DNA of 64,000 nucleotides from Pseudomonas fluorescens (GCF_902497855.1 NZ_CABVHU010000009.1:62001-126000), one strand, 5' to 3'; numbered from the stretch's first letter, positions 1 through 9,606 are shown. The notes: generated by a model from the sequence alone, not told the origin. A program made the numbers and translations.

Positions 1-1
1 C

Positions 2-838
2 CCGTCCATGGCCCGTGAAGCCCGGCACCGCTATGCCTGCCTGACGCCGTGGCATAACGACCCGGCGCTCTATGGACACTACGTCGAGCGCGTCGGCATG
101 GCCACTTGCGAGAACGAGGTACTCGAACAGCTGCAGCAGCTGTTGAACCAGCGCCTTGCGTTGATCGGACAGGATGGCGAAGCCTTGTTCAATGCCACGC
201 AGAACGCCCGGGTCATCCATGCCGCCGAGCAGTATTACCGAGCGATGTATCGCGGCAGCACCACGTCCTGGAACCTGCGCGACCGGCACATGTTCAACAC
301 CCTGCAAGTGGTGCGTTCACGCCTGGGTCGCAACGCCAAGGCGATTGTCTGGGCGCATAACTCGCACGTCGGTGATGCGCGGGCGACGCAGATGGGTGAC
401 CGCGGCCAATTGACCCTTGGCCAACTGTGTCGCGAAGCCTGGGGCGAAGACACCGTGCTGATGGGCATGGGCACCGATCAGGGCACCGTGGCGGCCGCCA
501 GCGACTGGGATGGCCCCCTGCAAATCAAGCAGGTTCGACCGGCCCTGCCCCATAGCTGGGAGCATGCGTTTGCCCGCGCCGGCCATCCGCGGGCCCTGTA
601 TGACTGGCGCTACCACCATCGTCTGACCTTGCGCCCGGCGATGGCGACACCCTTGCTCGAACGGGCCATCGGCGTGATTTATCGCCCGGAAACCGAGCGT
701 CAGAGCCACTATTTCGAAGCCTCCCTGAGTGATCAGTTTGACGCTTATCTATGGTTTGCCCATACCCGGGCGATCACGCCGCTGGCGACCGAACATTCAT
801 CGAGCCATGAACAGGACACGTTTCCCTTCGGCATTTGA
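2..838 (+). CDS. Erythromycin esterase family protein, C-terminal part (cut by window start)
   Basis: The frame is open from base 2, so the N-terminal part lies outside the window. About 278 residues are visible. The protein resembles the erythromycin-esterase / succinoglycan-biosynthesis-like hydrolase family, with a conserved segment WAHNSHVGDARAT near residue 119 that carries the family's His residues. Family members in resistant bacteria hydrolyse the macrolide lactone. Chromosomal homologues in Pseudomonas are usually of unknown substrate, so a resistance role should not be assumed. The methionine at base 8 is internal and is unlikely to be the true start. No downstream gene is tightly coupled; the next small gene starts 72 bases later. 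Confidence 0.8.
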   Translation, partial: PSMAREARHRYACLTPWHNDPALYGHYVERVGMATCENEVLEQLQQLLNQRLALIGQDGEALFNATQNARVIHAAEQYYRAMYRGSTTSWNLRDRHMFNTLQVVRSRLGRNAKAIVWAHNSHVGDARATQMGDRGQLTLGQLCREAWGEDTVLMGMGTDQGTVAAASDWDGPLQIKQVRPALPHSWEHAFARAGHPRALYDWRYHHRLTLRPAMATPLLERAIGVIYRPETERQSHYFEASLSDQFDAYLWFAHTRAITPLATEHSSSHEQDTFPFGI

Positions 839-910
839 TTTTGAATTTTCTGTAAAGCGCTCACTCATTAGCTAGAGAGTCGCCCCGGAATGGATGGAGG
901 TTAACCGATC

Positions 911-1147
911 ATGACGAGGAAAATCCTGACCGATACCGATCTGGATCGGGATGATGAGATGGCGCGCAATACCGAGCTTTTTTTCGAGGCGGATCGACTG
1001 GACGCCATCGCTTATAAAATACTGGATGAGGTGTGCGATAGACCCTTGGCCCTGGCGAAATTCACAGAGGCCAAGGCTCGCGCCGATACCAAACGAATCG
1101 AAGCGTATCAGGACTGGATGCGAATCCAGGGCCAAATGAAAAAATAG
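911..1147 (+). CDS. Small hypothetical protein, 78 aa
   Basis: The short protein is acidic at the start and basic and Gln-rich at the end, with no signal peptide or membrane segment. It looks largely helical. A strong GGAGG sits at 896-900, ten bases before the ATG, which supports real translation. I recognise no family. It stands alone between the esterase-like gene and the convergent glycosyltransferase. Confidence 0.6.
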   Translation: MTRKILTDTDLDRDDEMARNTELFFEADRLDAIAYKILDEVCDRPLALAKFTEAKARADTKRIEAYQDWMRIQGQMKK

Positions 1148-1180
1148 ACTGGCCCGGCACTCAGACACCTGTCCGGCCTC

Positions 1181-1843
1181 TTACAACGCAGACGTCACAG
1201 CGAGGGACAGCAGGTATTCACCGAAGCCGCCGCAACATTTGTAATCCCTGCGTGCACTGGTAACCACCGGGTTTGTTGCCGTCCATATAATGCGGGCATT
1301 GATCCTTTCAAGCTCGGCAACCAGGTGAACGTCTTCGTGAGCCACCAGATGCTGGAACCCGCCAGCGTCCCGATACGCTGTGGCACTCAGGCCGAGATTG
1401 GCGCCATGGATGTGACGATGGTTCTCTATGAACCGGTAGCGCTCCATATACCTGGCGCGAACCCACTCACCATGATCATCCCAACTGTCGACCTCGACGG
1501 TTCCGCAAACCGCATCGACCATGAATTCGAGTTGACGTGCGAGCCAATCGGGAGGCACCACCGTATCGGCATCGGTAAAGGCGAGCCACTGCGCCCCAGC
1601 GCTGAGCAGTTCTTCCGCACCGGTCGCTCTGGCTTTACCCACATTCTGGAAACAGACCATCAATGCGGTGACTTGCATGGCAGCGACCAACCTGCCTGTG
1701 GCGTCTGAGCAGTCGTCCAGAACCACCAGCACCGTTACCTGGCGGCCTGCGAGTCCCGGGTGTTTCGCGGCAAGCAACACGGATGAAAGACAGGTGCCAA
1801 TATGTTTTTCTTCATTATGGGCGGGTATCACGACACCAATCAT
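1181..1843 (-). CDS. Glycosyltransferase family 2 protein
   Basis: The 220-residue protein has a GT-A fold signature: an N-terminal VVIPAHNEEKHIG nucleotide-binding start, a D-x-D motif in AFTDADTVVPPDW near residue 93, and an acceptor-side segment HEDVHL. It should transfer a sugar from a nucleotide-sugar donor to an unknown acceptor. There is no membrane segment, so it is probably cytosolic or peripheral. It is a single gene, with a 393-base gap on its upstream side. Confidence 0.8.
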   Translation of the reverse strand: MIGVVIPAHNEEKHIGTCLSSVLLAAKHPGLAGRQVTVLVVLDDCSDATGRLVAAMQVTALMVCFQNVGKARATGAEELLSAGAQWLAFTDADTVVPPDWLARQLEFMVDAVCGTVEVDSWDDHGEWVRARYMERYRFIENHRHIHGANLGLSATAYRDAGGFQHLVAHEDVHLVAELERINARIIWTATNPVVTSARRDYKCCGGFGEYLLSLAVTSAL

Positions 1844-2236
1844 TGAGGGTCCCTCGATTCAGTGAAGCCGATGGTCTTCACCTATCGACCCTTCGCTCCA
1901 GCGGAAGGTTTAAAGAATGTCTGGCGCTGGTTCTGTAATGGATGAGCGCCAGTCGTCCCGAAACCGTCCTCGTCAAGATCGGCTCATCAACGAATGGACT
2001 ACGCTTAAAACACTGAGCGGTCCTGATCGGACAGGTGTAGCGCTGTTACCTCACCGCTTCAGTCCCCGACGAAACACCTTGAGTGCCCCTGCCAATCCGC
2101 CACCTTCACGCTCGGGTCGACTCATTGCGCAGAGATTGTGCGAGGCGGCGGCAACCGCCAGGGCTGACATTCACCAGGCACCCGCCCACTGAATATTTTC
2201 GCGGCGTCAGGACGTCGCCTTTACAGGCACACTTCC
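1844..2236. other. Intergenic region, no gene seen
   Basis: This 393-base stretch separates the divergent glycosyltransferase and the large hybrid kinase. It must carry both promoters. I see no convincing gene, strong palindrome or repeat. Short open frames here lack ribosome-binding sites and family resemblance. Confidence 0.5.
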
Positions 2237-5200
2237 ATGACAACCTCATCCGACAAGTCGAAAAATACGCTCCAGGCCAGGCAAACCCGCTCTCGCCGCC
2301 TGGACTTCGCCGTGGTGGGCATCGGTGCTTCAGCCGGTGGTTTGCAAGCCATCAAACTGTTCTTCGACAACATGCCTCAGGACAATGGACTGGCATTTGT
2401 CATCATTCTCCATCTGTCGCCCGATCACGAAAGCGTCGCGGACAAGATCATCCAGGAATCGACCAGGATGCCGGTGCTGCAGGTGACCGAAACGGTACCC
2501 ATAGAGAAAAACCGGGTGTATGTCATTTCACCGGCGCACCGGCTGACGATGAAAGACGGTTATCTTGAAGTCAGCCCTGGGGACGGCCGCCACGCCTCTA
2601 TCGATCTATTCTTCCGCGACCTCGCCCTGGCACACCGCGAGCGGGCCTTTTGCGTCGTGCTGTCGGGCACCGGCTCCGATGGTGCCGTGGGGTTATCGCG
2701 CATCAAGGAACAGGGGGGCGTCACCCTGGCCCAGGCACCGGAGGACGCCGAGTTCGATGGCATGCCGCGCGCGGCGATCAATACGCACATGGTGGACCTG
2801 GTGCTGCCGGTCGTGGAAATGCCGCAAAAACTGCTGGAACTGTGGCGTAACGCGAGGCAAATCACCCTGCCCAGCGCCAACGATGCGCAAGTGCAAACCA
2901 CCGCCTCGATGGCTGAGCGCGACGCGGTGGTGGCCGAACAGCTGCTGCAGGATATTCTGGTCCAGTTGCGCGCCAGCACCGGCCATGATTTCAAACATTA
3001 CAAACGCGCCACCGTATTGCGCCGGATCGAGCGCAGGATGCAGGTCACGGCTCAACCCGATCTGGGCGCCTACTACCGCTACCTGCTCGATAACTCCGAA
3101 GAAACCACAGCCCTGTTGGCTGACATGCTGATCGGCGTGACCAACTTCTTCCGCGACCGTGAAGCCTTCGAAGCACTGGAACGGGATGTGGTGCCGCAAC
3201 TGGTCAGCGCCGCCGTCTCGGCGCAAACCGAAAAAGAAGAGATCCGGGTCTGGTCCGCTGGCTGCGCCTCGGGCGAAGAAGCCTACAGCCTGGCGATGCT
3301 GCTGAACGATCAGCTGCAACTGGACGCAAGCCCGGCCTCATTCCAGCTATTTGCCACCGACATCGACGAGCGCGCCATCAGCGTCGGCCGGGCCGGGCTG
3401 TACCCGCAGGCGATCATTACCGATGTGCCGCCCACGCGGCTGCGGCACTACTTTGCCAAAGAAGGCAGGCAATACCGGATCCGCAAGGAAATCCGCGAAA
3501 AGGTGCTGTTTGCCAAGCACAATCTGTTATCCGACCCACCCTTCTCGCACATCGACCTGATCGTCTGTCGCAACCTGCTGATCTATCTGGATCGCGAAGT
3601 GCAGCGCGAAATCCTGCAGATGTTTCACTTTGCCCTGCGTCCGGGCGGCTTTCTGTTTCTCGGCTCCTCCGAGAGCGCGGATGTGTGTGATGAGCTGTTC
3701 GCCCCCATCGACAAACGCAACCGGATTTTCCGCGCCAAAACCGGTCACGCCAATAGCCGGCGCCCCCTCACCCTGCCACGCGGCGGCTACGTGCGCACCC
3801 GGATTCCCCAGCAGGCGCCGCAAACTGCCAGGTCGCGCAAATCGTCATTCGCCGACATTCACCAGCGTGCACTCAAGCAGTCGGCGCCGCCGAGCATCAT
3901 CATCGATGCCAGTGCCGACATCCTGCACATGAGCGAGAGTGCCGGACGCTTTCTGCGCCACGGGGGTGGGGAGCTGTCGCGTAACCTATTGACCCTTGTT
4001 CTGGCGGAACTGCGCCTGGAGCTGCGCACCACGCTGTTCGAAGTGCAGCAGCGCGGCCAGGTGGTGCAATCTCGCGAGGTACCGATCAAGCGCGAAGATA
4101 AAAGCTTTCTGGTCAATCTGCTGGCCCATCCCTTCAAGGACGAAGAATCGGACGACGAGTTCGTGCTGGTGATTTTCGATGAGGTCGAGGTCGACCCTGC
4201 CCAAGCGTCGGCGGACAGTGCGCTGCGCAGAGAAGATAAAGTGCTCTCCAGTCTTGAGCGCGACCTGCAAAGCACCAAGCTGCAATTGCAGGACACCATC
4301 GAACAATCGGAAGTCTCCAGCGAAGAGCTCAAGACGTCCAACGAGGAAATGCAGTCGATCAACGAAGAACTGCGCTCGGCCACCGAAGAGCTGGAAACCA
4401 GCAAGGAAGAACTGCAGTCGATCAACGAGGAATTGCTGACCGTCAATTTCGAGCTGAAAACCAAGGTCGAAGAGACCGACAAGATCAACGACTACCTGAC
4501 CAACCTGATCGCCTCCACCGACATCGCCACGGTGTTTGTCGACCGCAGCATGCGCATCAAGTGGTTCACCCCGCGCGCCACCGATATCTTCAATATGCTG
4601 CCGGTGGATACCGGGCGCTCGTTGCTCGACATCACCCACCGCTTGCATTACGACAACCTGGCCGCCGATGCGGCGCAGGTGTTCGAGTCGCTGAACATGA
4701 TCGAGCGTGAAGTCAGCAGCACCGACAACCGCTGGTACATCGCGCGCCTGTTGCCCTACCGCTCCAGCGAAGATCACATCGACGGCACCGTGCTGACCTT
4801 CATCGACATCAGCAAGCGTCGCGCGGCCGAAGAAGAGTTGCGCCAGGGCGAAGAACGCATGCGCCTGGTCGCCGAAAGTACCCGCGACTACGCGATCATC
4901 ACCCTCGATGAACAGGGCATCATCACCAGCTGGAACAAAGGCGCCGAGTTGATCTTCGGCTATAGCAAGGCCGAGGCCGAAGGGGCTTATTACGACTTCA
5001 TTTTCTCTGCGGAAGACCGCACCAACGGCCTGCCTGAAAGCGAACTGCAGGCAGCGCGTACCCACGGCCGCAGCCAGGATGAACGCTGGCACCTGCGCAA
5101 GGATGGCAGCCGCTTCTTTTGCAGCGGCGAAGTGACGCGGCTCCAGGGGGACAATCTCAAGGGCTACGTAAAAATTGCCCGGGACCTGACCGGTCACAAA

Positions 5201-6373
5201 CGCTTGCACGAAGAGCAAAACCAGCAGTTGGCCGAAACACAGATCAGCAGCCATCTCAAAGACGAGTTCTTCGCCGTCATGTCCCATGAGCTCAAGCACC
5301 CGCTCAATCTGATTCAGCTCAACGCGGAACTGTTGCGACGCCTGCCCTTCACCAAATCCGTGGCCCCGGCGGCCAAGGCGGTCGACACCATCTGTGACGC
5401 CGTCAACAGCCAGGCACGCATTATCAACGACCTGCTCGATGTGGCGCGTATTCGCACCGGCAAGCTCAAACTCAAGCGTGCGACCATGAACCTGTGCCAG
5501 GTGCTGCAAGACATCCATACCGTCGTCATCAATGACTCTGCAGGCATCAACGTCACCCTGCTCCTGCCCGACGCAGGGCAACCGCTGATGATCAATGCCG
5601 ATCCGACCCGAGTGGAACAGATCATCTGGAACCTGGTGAACAATGCGCTGAAATTCACCCCGGCGGGCGGCCGGATCCAGTTGATGGCCTGTCGTGATGG
5701 CGGCATGGCCAGGCTCGACGTCAAGGACAGTGGCCTGGGCTTGAGTGCGGAAAGCATCAGCGAAGTGTTCGAACTGTTTGGCCAGGCGGCCAACCAGCAC
5801 GCGACCCATCAACGGGAAGGGCTGGGGATCGGTCTGTCGTTGGTGAGGCAACTGGCCGAAGCCCATGGCGGCAGTGTGGAAGTTACTTCCGCAGGCCTTG
5901 GCCAGGGCTGTACCTTCACGGTCCTGCTGCCGCTGAGCCAATCTGCCGAAGACACGCCGCGAACCGCCCCCGCCGACGGACCGTCCGGACGCCTTGCCGG
6001 CGTCACGGTGCTGCTGGTGGACGACTCGGCGCAAGTGCTGGAAACCCTGAAAATGCTCCTGGAAATGGAGGATGCCCGCGTCATTGCCTTCTCTGAACCG
6101 GTGAAGGCGCTGAAAGCGGCGCAGACAGGCCGATACGACCTGGTGATCTCCGATGTCGGCATGCCGGTCATGAGCGGCCATGAACTGATGCGCGCTTTGC
6201 GCGAACTTCCACAGATCCAGCAAGTTCCGGCGATTGCATTGACCGGTTATGGCGCTGACAGCGATATCGAGGAGTCCCGCAAGTCGGGATTCGATCGTCA
6301 TCTGAGCAAGCCGGTCTCCTATGAGGCGCTGATCGAAACCATAGAAGAACTCAGACGCGCACTGCTACGTTGA
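2237..6373 (+). CDS. CheB-CheR-PAS-histidine kinase-receiver hybrid protein
   Basis: The 1378-residue signalling protein has these parts in order. A CheB methylesterase domain (about 22-205) has the nucleophile Ser32 in GASAGG and a GTGSDGA aspartate motif. A CheR methyltransferase domain (about 240-500) has a SAM site VWSAGCASGEEAYS. A degenerate sensor region (about 550-640) precedes an acidic coiled coil (about 660-750, repeated EEL/SINEEL heptads). Two PAS domains follow (about 750-865 and 873-988). The HisKA domain has His1017 in SHELKHPL. The HATPase spans about 1118-1232, with NLVNNALKF and GLGIGLS boxes. A C-terminal receiver has Asp1306, the TGYG Thr and KPV Lys. All catalytic residues checked are present. 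There are no transmembrane segments, so it is cytosolic. It stands apart from chemotaxis genes. The input signal is unknown. Confidence 0.92.
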   Translation: MTTSSDKSKNTLQARQTRSRRLDFAVVGIGASAGGLQAIKLFFDNMPQDNGLAFVIILHLSPDHESVADKIIQESTRMPVLQVTETVPIEKNRVYVISPAHRLTMKDGYLEVSPGDGRHASIDLFFRDLALAHRERAFCVVLSGTGSDGAVGLSRIKEQGGVTLAQAPEDAEFDGMPRAAINTHMVDLVLPVVEMPQKLLELWRNARQITLPSANDAQVQTTASMAERDAVVAEQLLQDILVQLRASTGHDFKHYKRATVLRRIERRMQVTAQPDLGAYYRYLLDNSEETTALLADMLIGVTNFFRDREAFEALERDVVPQLVSAAVSAQTEKEEIRVWSAGCASGEEAYSLAMLLNDQLQLDASPASFQLFATDIDERAISVGRAGLYPQAIITDVPPTRLRHYFAKEGRQYRIRKEIREKVLFAKHNLLSDPPFSHIDLIVCRNLLIYLDREVQREILQMFHFALRPGGFLFLGSSESADVCDELFAPIDKRNRIFRAKTGHANSRRPLTLPRGGYVRTRIPQQAPQTARSRKSSFADIHQRALKQSAPPSIIIDASADILHMSESAGRFLRHGGGELSRNLLTLVLAELRLELRTTLFEVQQRGQVVQSREVPIKREDKSFLVNLLAHPFKDEESDDEFVLVIFDEVEVDPAQASADSALRREDKVLSSLERDLQSTKLQLQDTIEQSEVSSEELKTSNEEMQSINEELRSATEELETSKEELQSINEELLTVNFELKTKVEETDKINDYLTNLIASTDIATVFVDRSMRIKWFTPRATDIFNMLPVDTGRSLLDITHRLHYDNLAADAAQVFESLNMIEREVSSTDNRWYIARLLPYRSSEDHIDGTVLTFIDISKRRAAEEELRQGEERMRLVAESTRDYAIITLDEQGIITSWNKGAELIFGYSKAEAEGAYYDFIFSAEDRTNGLPESELQAARTHGRSQDERWHLRKDGSRFFCSGEVTRLQGDNLKGYVKIARDLTGHKRLHEEQNQQLAETQISSHLKDEFFAVMSHELKHPLNLIQLNAELLRRLPFTKSVAPAAKAVDTICDAVNSQARIINDLLDVARIRTGKLKLKRATMNLCQVLQDIHTVVINDSAGINVTLLLPDAGQPLMINADPTRVEQIIWNLVNNALKFTPAGGRIQLMACRDGGMARLDVKDSGLGLSAESISEVFELFGQAANQHATHQREGLGIGLSLVRQLAEAHGGSVEVTSAGLGQGCTFTVLLPLSQSAEDTPRTAPADGPSGRLAGVTVLLVDDSAQVLETLKMLLEMEDARVIAFSEPVKALKAAQTGRYDLVISDVGMPVMSGHELMRALRELPQIQQVPAIALTGYGADSDIEESRKSGFDRHLSKPVSYEALIETIEELRRALLR

Positions 6374-6380
6374 AAGTGCC

Positions 6381-6402
6381 GCGCGAGCAGGCTCGCTCCC
6401 AC
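6381..6402. repeat. REP-like half element
   Basis: The sequence gcgcgagcaggctcgctccc begins here, a Pseudomonas REP-type palindrome core, 8 bases after the hybrid kinase stop. A second copy in the same orientation lies at 6504-6526. It may act as a 3' mRNA stabiliser. Confidence 0.6.
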
Positions 6403-6503
6403 AGGGGGTTGGCGCCGCCATTGATGCCGTCCCCCGATTTTGAGCCAGAAGGGGTCAACGATAACGCGACCAGCCTGACGCCCCGCAGCGTCCTCGGGTT
6501 TTT

Positions 6504-6526
6504 CGCGAGCAAGCTCGCTCCTGCAG
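6504..6526. repeat. REP-like half element
   Basis: The sequence cgcgagcaagctcgctcctg begins here, just downstream of the minus-strand SDR gene stop. It has the same orientation as the copy at 6381, so the two do not form an inverted REPIN. Confidence 0.6.
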
Positions 6527-6528
6527 TT

Positions 6529-7302
6529 TCAGCTCATCCAGTTACCACCATCGACGTTGTAGGTCTGCGCCACCACATACTCGCTCTCGGACGATGCCAG
6601 GAAAATCGCCATCCCCGTCAAGTCTTCAGCCGTACCCATTCGGCCAAAAGGCACCTCCTGCCCCACGAGCCTTTTCTTTTCACCCAATGGCCGGTTCTCG
6701 AATTCGGCGAACATGGCATCGACGCCATCCCAGTGCTCGCCGTCCACCACGCCGGGTGCGATGGCGTTGACATTGATCCCGTGCTTGATCAGCCCCAGGC
6801 CGGCTGACTGCGTCAGGCTGATGACCGCGGCCTTGGTTGCGCAATAAACCCCTACCAGCGCCTCTCCCCTGCGTCCCGCCTGACTGGCCATGTTGATGAT
6901 CTTGCCGCCGTGCCCCTGGCGGATCATCTGGCGCGCCGCGGCCTGCAAGGTGAACAGGGTTCCGGCGACGTTGATCGAAAACAACCGCTCGAAGCTGTCG
7001 CGGGTGATGTCGACAATGGGTGCCAGGTCGAACAACGCGGCGTTGTTGATCAGGATATCCAGCTTGCCTGTCTGTTCGATGACGGCGGCGATGGCCTTAT
7101 CGATGGACGGCTGGTCGGTCACGTCCATTTCCACGGCGTAGGCGTTTGGCCCCAATTCGTCGGCCGTGGCCTGAGCTCGCTCCAGATTGATGTCGGCAAT
7201 GGCGACCGTTGCCCCTTCGTTGATATAGGCCTGGGCGAAGGAACGTCCTATGCCGCGGGCCGATCCGGTCACCAGTGCACTTTTACCTTGCAGTCGTTTC
7301 AT
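6529..7302 (-). CDS. SDR-family polyol (sorbitol/galactitol-type) dehydrogenase
   Basis: The 257-residue classical short-chain dehydrogenase has the cofactor motif GSARGIG near residue 12, a structural NNAA, a Ser in NMASQAG, the catalytic YxxxK as YCATK, and a C-terminal YNVDGGNWMS. The GVVDGEHWDGVDAMFA segment and overall resemblance place it with the NAD-dependent sorbitol/L-iditol/galactitol 2-dehydrogenases (SmoS/PolS type), which oxidise hexitols to ketoses. It diverges from an MtlR-like regulator and a fructokinase, which fits a hexitol to fructose to fructose-6-phosphate route. The exact polyol is inferred, not shown. Confidence 0.8.
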   Translation of the reverse strand: MKRLQGKSALVTGSARGIGRSFAQAYINEGATVAIADINLERAQATADELGPNAYAVEMDVTDQPSIDKAIAAVIEQTGKLDILINNAALFDLAPIVDITRDSFERLFSINVAGTLFTLQAAARQMIRQGHGGKIINMASQAGRRGEALVGVYCATKAAVISLTQSAGLGLIKHGINVNAIAPGVVDGEHWDGVDAMFAEFENRPLGEKKRLVGQEVPFGRMGTAEDLTGMAIFLASSESEYVVAQTYNVDGGNWMS

Positions 7303-7377
7303 TGTTGTTTATCCGTTTGTTTGACGATTCGATTACAGCAGCTTGAAAAGCCCCGGACAAACGCATGGCGGATGCTC

Positions 7378-7435
7378 GACCGATACTTTTTTAACCGGAG
7401 GCGGGAGAGGCCCCGGAATCAAAAAAGTATCAGTC
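7378..7435. promoter_or_regulatory. Inverted pair of AAAAAAGTATC(A/G)GTC elements between polyol genes
   Basis: The element AAAAAAGTATCGGTC reads on the minus strand at 7392-7378, facing the SDR dehydrogenase. AAAAAAGTATCAGTC reads on the plus strand at 7421-7435, facing mtlR. Arms 7382-7392 and 7421-7431 are perfect inverted repeats. Each copy lies about 75-90 bases upstream of its gene. The same 15-mer recurs upstream of the CsbX/DalT-like transporter at 38.1 kb. This is a likely operator, perhaps for the adjacent MtlR-like protein. Binding by MtlR is inference. Confidence 0.5.
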
Positions 7436-7523
7436 GTGGGCAATAACGGCGCTAGCAGGCATCCGCCGAGAGGGGGTATGTTGGTCGCACACGAAGATCG
7501 AATAACAAGAAAAGGGGCATGCC

Positions 7524-8474
7524 ATGCCTGATAGCCGAACCGCTCTGTTCGAGCAGCGACCCGCCGAGCTGGAAGTCATCCTGCCTGAGCCCGATCATTG
7601 CTTTCGCTGGTACGAACATGACTACCCCTACGCCCTGGCTCGCTGGAATCATCATCCTGAATTCGAGATTCATCTGATCCGCCAAGGCAGCGGCAAGCTG
7701 GTCGCCGGCGACTACATAGGTGCGTTTGGCGCAGGTCATGTCGCGCTGATCGGCCCCGACCTGCCCCACGACTGGATCGGCGACCTGGCGCCCGGTGAAT
7801 ACCTGGCCGGACGCGATGTGGTGCTGCAGTTCGACGGTGCAGCCCTCCTGGCCTTGCGCGGCACCCTGCCAGAGCTGGGTGAGCTGCAGCACCTGTTTGC
7901 ACGCGCCCGTCGCGGCCTGGAGTTCACCGGGGCAACGGCCGTCCAGGCCGCTCGACTGCTCGAAGCCATAGGGCCCGCGCAAGGGCTCGAGCGCCTGATC
8001 CTCTTCCTGCAGCTGATCAACACGTTGCTCAAAGCGCCCACGCAGGATGCGCACTTGCTGGCCAGTGCCTGCTACGCGCCGACCCTGGATGAGCGCAGTT
8101 CCGAACGAATCAACAAGGCCTTCGACTATCTGCTGACCGAGCTGACAGGCGATCTACGACTGTCGGTCATCGCCCAACGCCTGCAGATGAGCGAGCCGGG
8201 GTTTTCGCGCTTCTTCAAAAGGATTACCGGCCACGGCTTCATCGATCTCATGCGCAAGCTCAGGGTGCAACGCGCCTGCAGGCTGTTGTTGCAGACCGAG
8301 ATGACGGTGGCGGACATCTGTTTTGAGGTGGGCTACGCCAACCTCTCCAACTTCAACCGGCATTTCCGGATCGAAATGGACCAGACTCCGAGCGAATATC
8401 GTCGCGCAATGGCCATGACGCTGTTCAATCGCAACGCGGTTCATCCCGCCCTTCCCTTCACCACAGCCCATTGA
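7524..8474 (+). CDS. mtlR: MtlR-like AraC-family activator of polyol metabolism
   Basis: The 316-residue protein has an N-terminal cupin-like sensor domain (about 25-175, with the WHHHPEFEIHLI segment) and a C-terminal pair of AraC helix-turn-helix motifs (about 200-300, ending in CFEVGYANLSNFNRHFR). It closely resembles the mannitol/sorbitol regulator MtlR of P. fluorescens. AAAAGGGG at 7509-7516 supports the ATG at 7524. In characterised strains mtlR sits beside an mtlEFGK transporter operon. Here those genes are absent and only a dehydrogenase and a kinase flank it. It probably responds to a hexitol. Confidence 0.8.
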   Translation: MPDSRTALFEQRPAELEVILPEPDHCFRWYEHDYPYALARWNHHPEFEIHLIRQGSGKLVAGDYIGAFGAGHVALIGPDLPHDWIGDLAPGEYLAGRDVVLQFDGAALLALRGTLPELGELQHLFARARRGLEFTGATAVQAARLLEAIGPAQGLERLILFLQLINTLLKAPTQDAHLLASACYAPTLDERSSERINKAFDYLLTELTGDLRLSVIAQRLQMSEPGFSRFFKRITGHGFIDLMRKLRVQRACRLLLQTEMTVADICFEVGYANLSNFNRHFRIEMDQTPSEYRRAMAMTLFNRNAVHPALPFTTAH

Positions 8475-8545
8475 TCGAGTGATGCCAGGCGATCGCCTCT
8501 GATCAGCCAACAGCCATCACACAGGAAAAAATTGAGGAAATGACC

Positions 8546-9457
8546 ATGGTATTGCCTCGCGCAGTCGTATTTGGCGAAGCCCTGACCGACCTTGTCCAGG
8601 GTACGCCCGGACAGTGGCAAGGCTATCCCGGCGGAGCGCCCTGGAACGTGGCACGCGCACTGAGTCGCCTGGGCGTCGACAGCGCCTTCGCCGGATCCGT
8701 CAGCACCGACTCCCTGGGTGACGAGATCGCCCGACAGTCGCAAGCGGCAGGCCTGGATATGCGTTTTTTGCAACGGGTGAACCGCGATCCCCTGGTTGCC
8801 GTCGTCCCGTCGAGCCGCCCTCCCCGCTATTTTTTTGCCGGGGAGGCCGATCTGTTTTTTGATCCGGACCTGCTGCCGCCAGGATGGATCGAGCAGGCGC
8901 AAGTGTGTCATTTCAGTTGCATCAGCCTGGCTCGCCAGCCCCTGGGAGACCGCCTGGTAAAACTCGCCGAGCAAGCCAAGGGCGCCGGCAAACGAATCAG
9001 CTTTGACCCGAACTGGCGCAACTTGATGGACAGCCATTACCGGGAGCAGACCTTCCCGACCATGACCGCCCTGGCCGACATGATCAAGCTGTCCGACGAA
9101 GACCTTGGGCACATTTATCCGGGCTTGAGCGAACACCAGGCACTGGATGAGCTGCGCGCGCTGAATCCCATGGCCGAAATCCTGTTCACCCGGGGTGAAC
9201 ATGGAATGCTGCTTCACACCCCCGACAGCCAGTACGAGCAACCGGCGATCCCGGTGACCGTGGCCGATACGGTCGGTGCAGGCGACGCGTGCATGGCCGG
9301 CTGGCTCGCATCGGACTTGCTCGGCATTAGCGAGGTGCGCGAACGCCTGCGATTTTCTGCAGCCTGCGCCGCCCTGTCGTGCCGCCATGCCGGCGCCCAC
9401 GCACCGACCCTGGTCGATGTGAACGACCTGCTGGAGACATCCGCGTTACAGTCGTAA
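8546..9457 (+). CDS. mtlZ: PfkB-family fructokinase (MtlZ-like)
   Basis: The roughly 303-residue ribokinase-fold sugar kinase phosphorylates fructose (inferred) to fructose-6-phosphate with ATP. It has the N-terminal GGAPWNVARAL sugar-binding signature and the C-terminal PfkB signature DTVGAGDACMAGW with the catalytic Asp. Two ATGs exist, at 8540 and 8546. The GAGGA at 8534-8538 is too close to the first and well spaced for the second, so 8546 is chosen. It follows mtlR on the same strand by about 70 bases and is probably co-regulated. The product of a hexitol 2-dehydrogenase would be its substrate. Confidence 0.82.
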   Translation: MVLPRAVVFGEALTDLVQGTPGQWQGYPGGAPWNVARALSRLGVDSAFAGSVSTDSLGDEIARQSQAAGLDMRFLQRVNRDPLVAVVPSSRPPRYFFAGEADLFFDPDLLPPGWIEQAQVCHFSCISLARQPLGDRLVKLAEQAKGAGKRISFDPNWRNLMDSHYREQTFPTMTALADMIKLSDEDLGHIYPGLSEHQALDELRALNPMAEILFTRGEHGMLLHTPDSQYEQPAIPVTVADTVGAGDACMAGWLASDLLGISEVRERLRFSAACAALSCRHAGAHAPTLVDVNDLLETSALQS

Positions 9458-9606
9458 CACCGCTGAAACACTCGACTTTTTGCTTCGCCAATACCCGACG
9501 GTCAACCGGGGGGCGGCCGGTTCCGATGCTACGCTTTCATCTCCTCGAGTCGAGTTGAAGCGATGCAAAAAGAACCCTCACTCCCCAGCCGCTCGCCGGT
9601 GCAACG

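Noticed and set aside
1917-2568. Open frames before and within the start of the hybrid kinase
   Set aside because: Low complexity, no ribosome-binding site, and partly overlapping the CheB domain.
3986-6301. A 771-codon open frame antisense to the hybrid kinase
   Set aside because: GC-rich third-position effect; no domain, no ribosome-binding site, and fully overlaps a well-supported gene.
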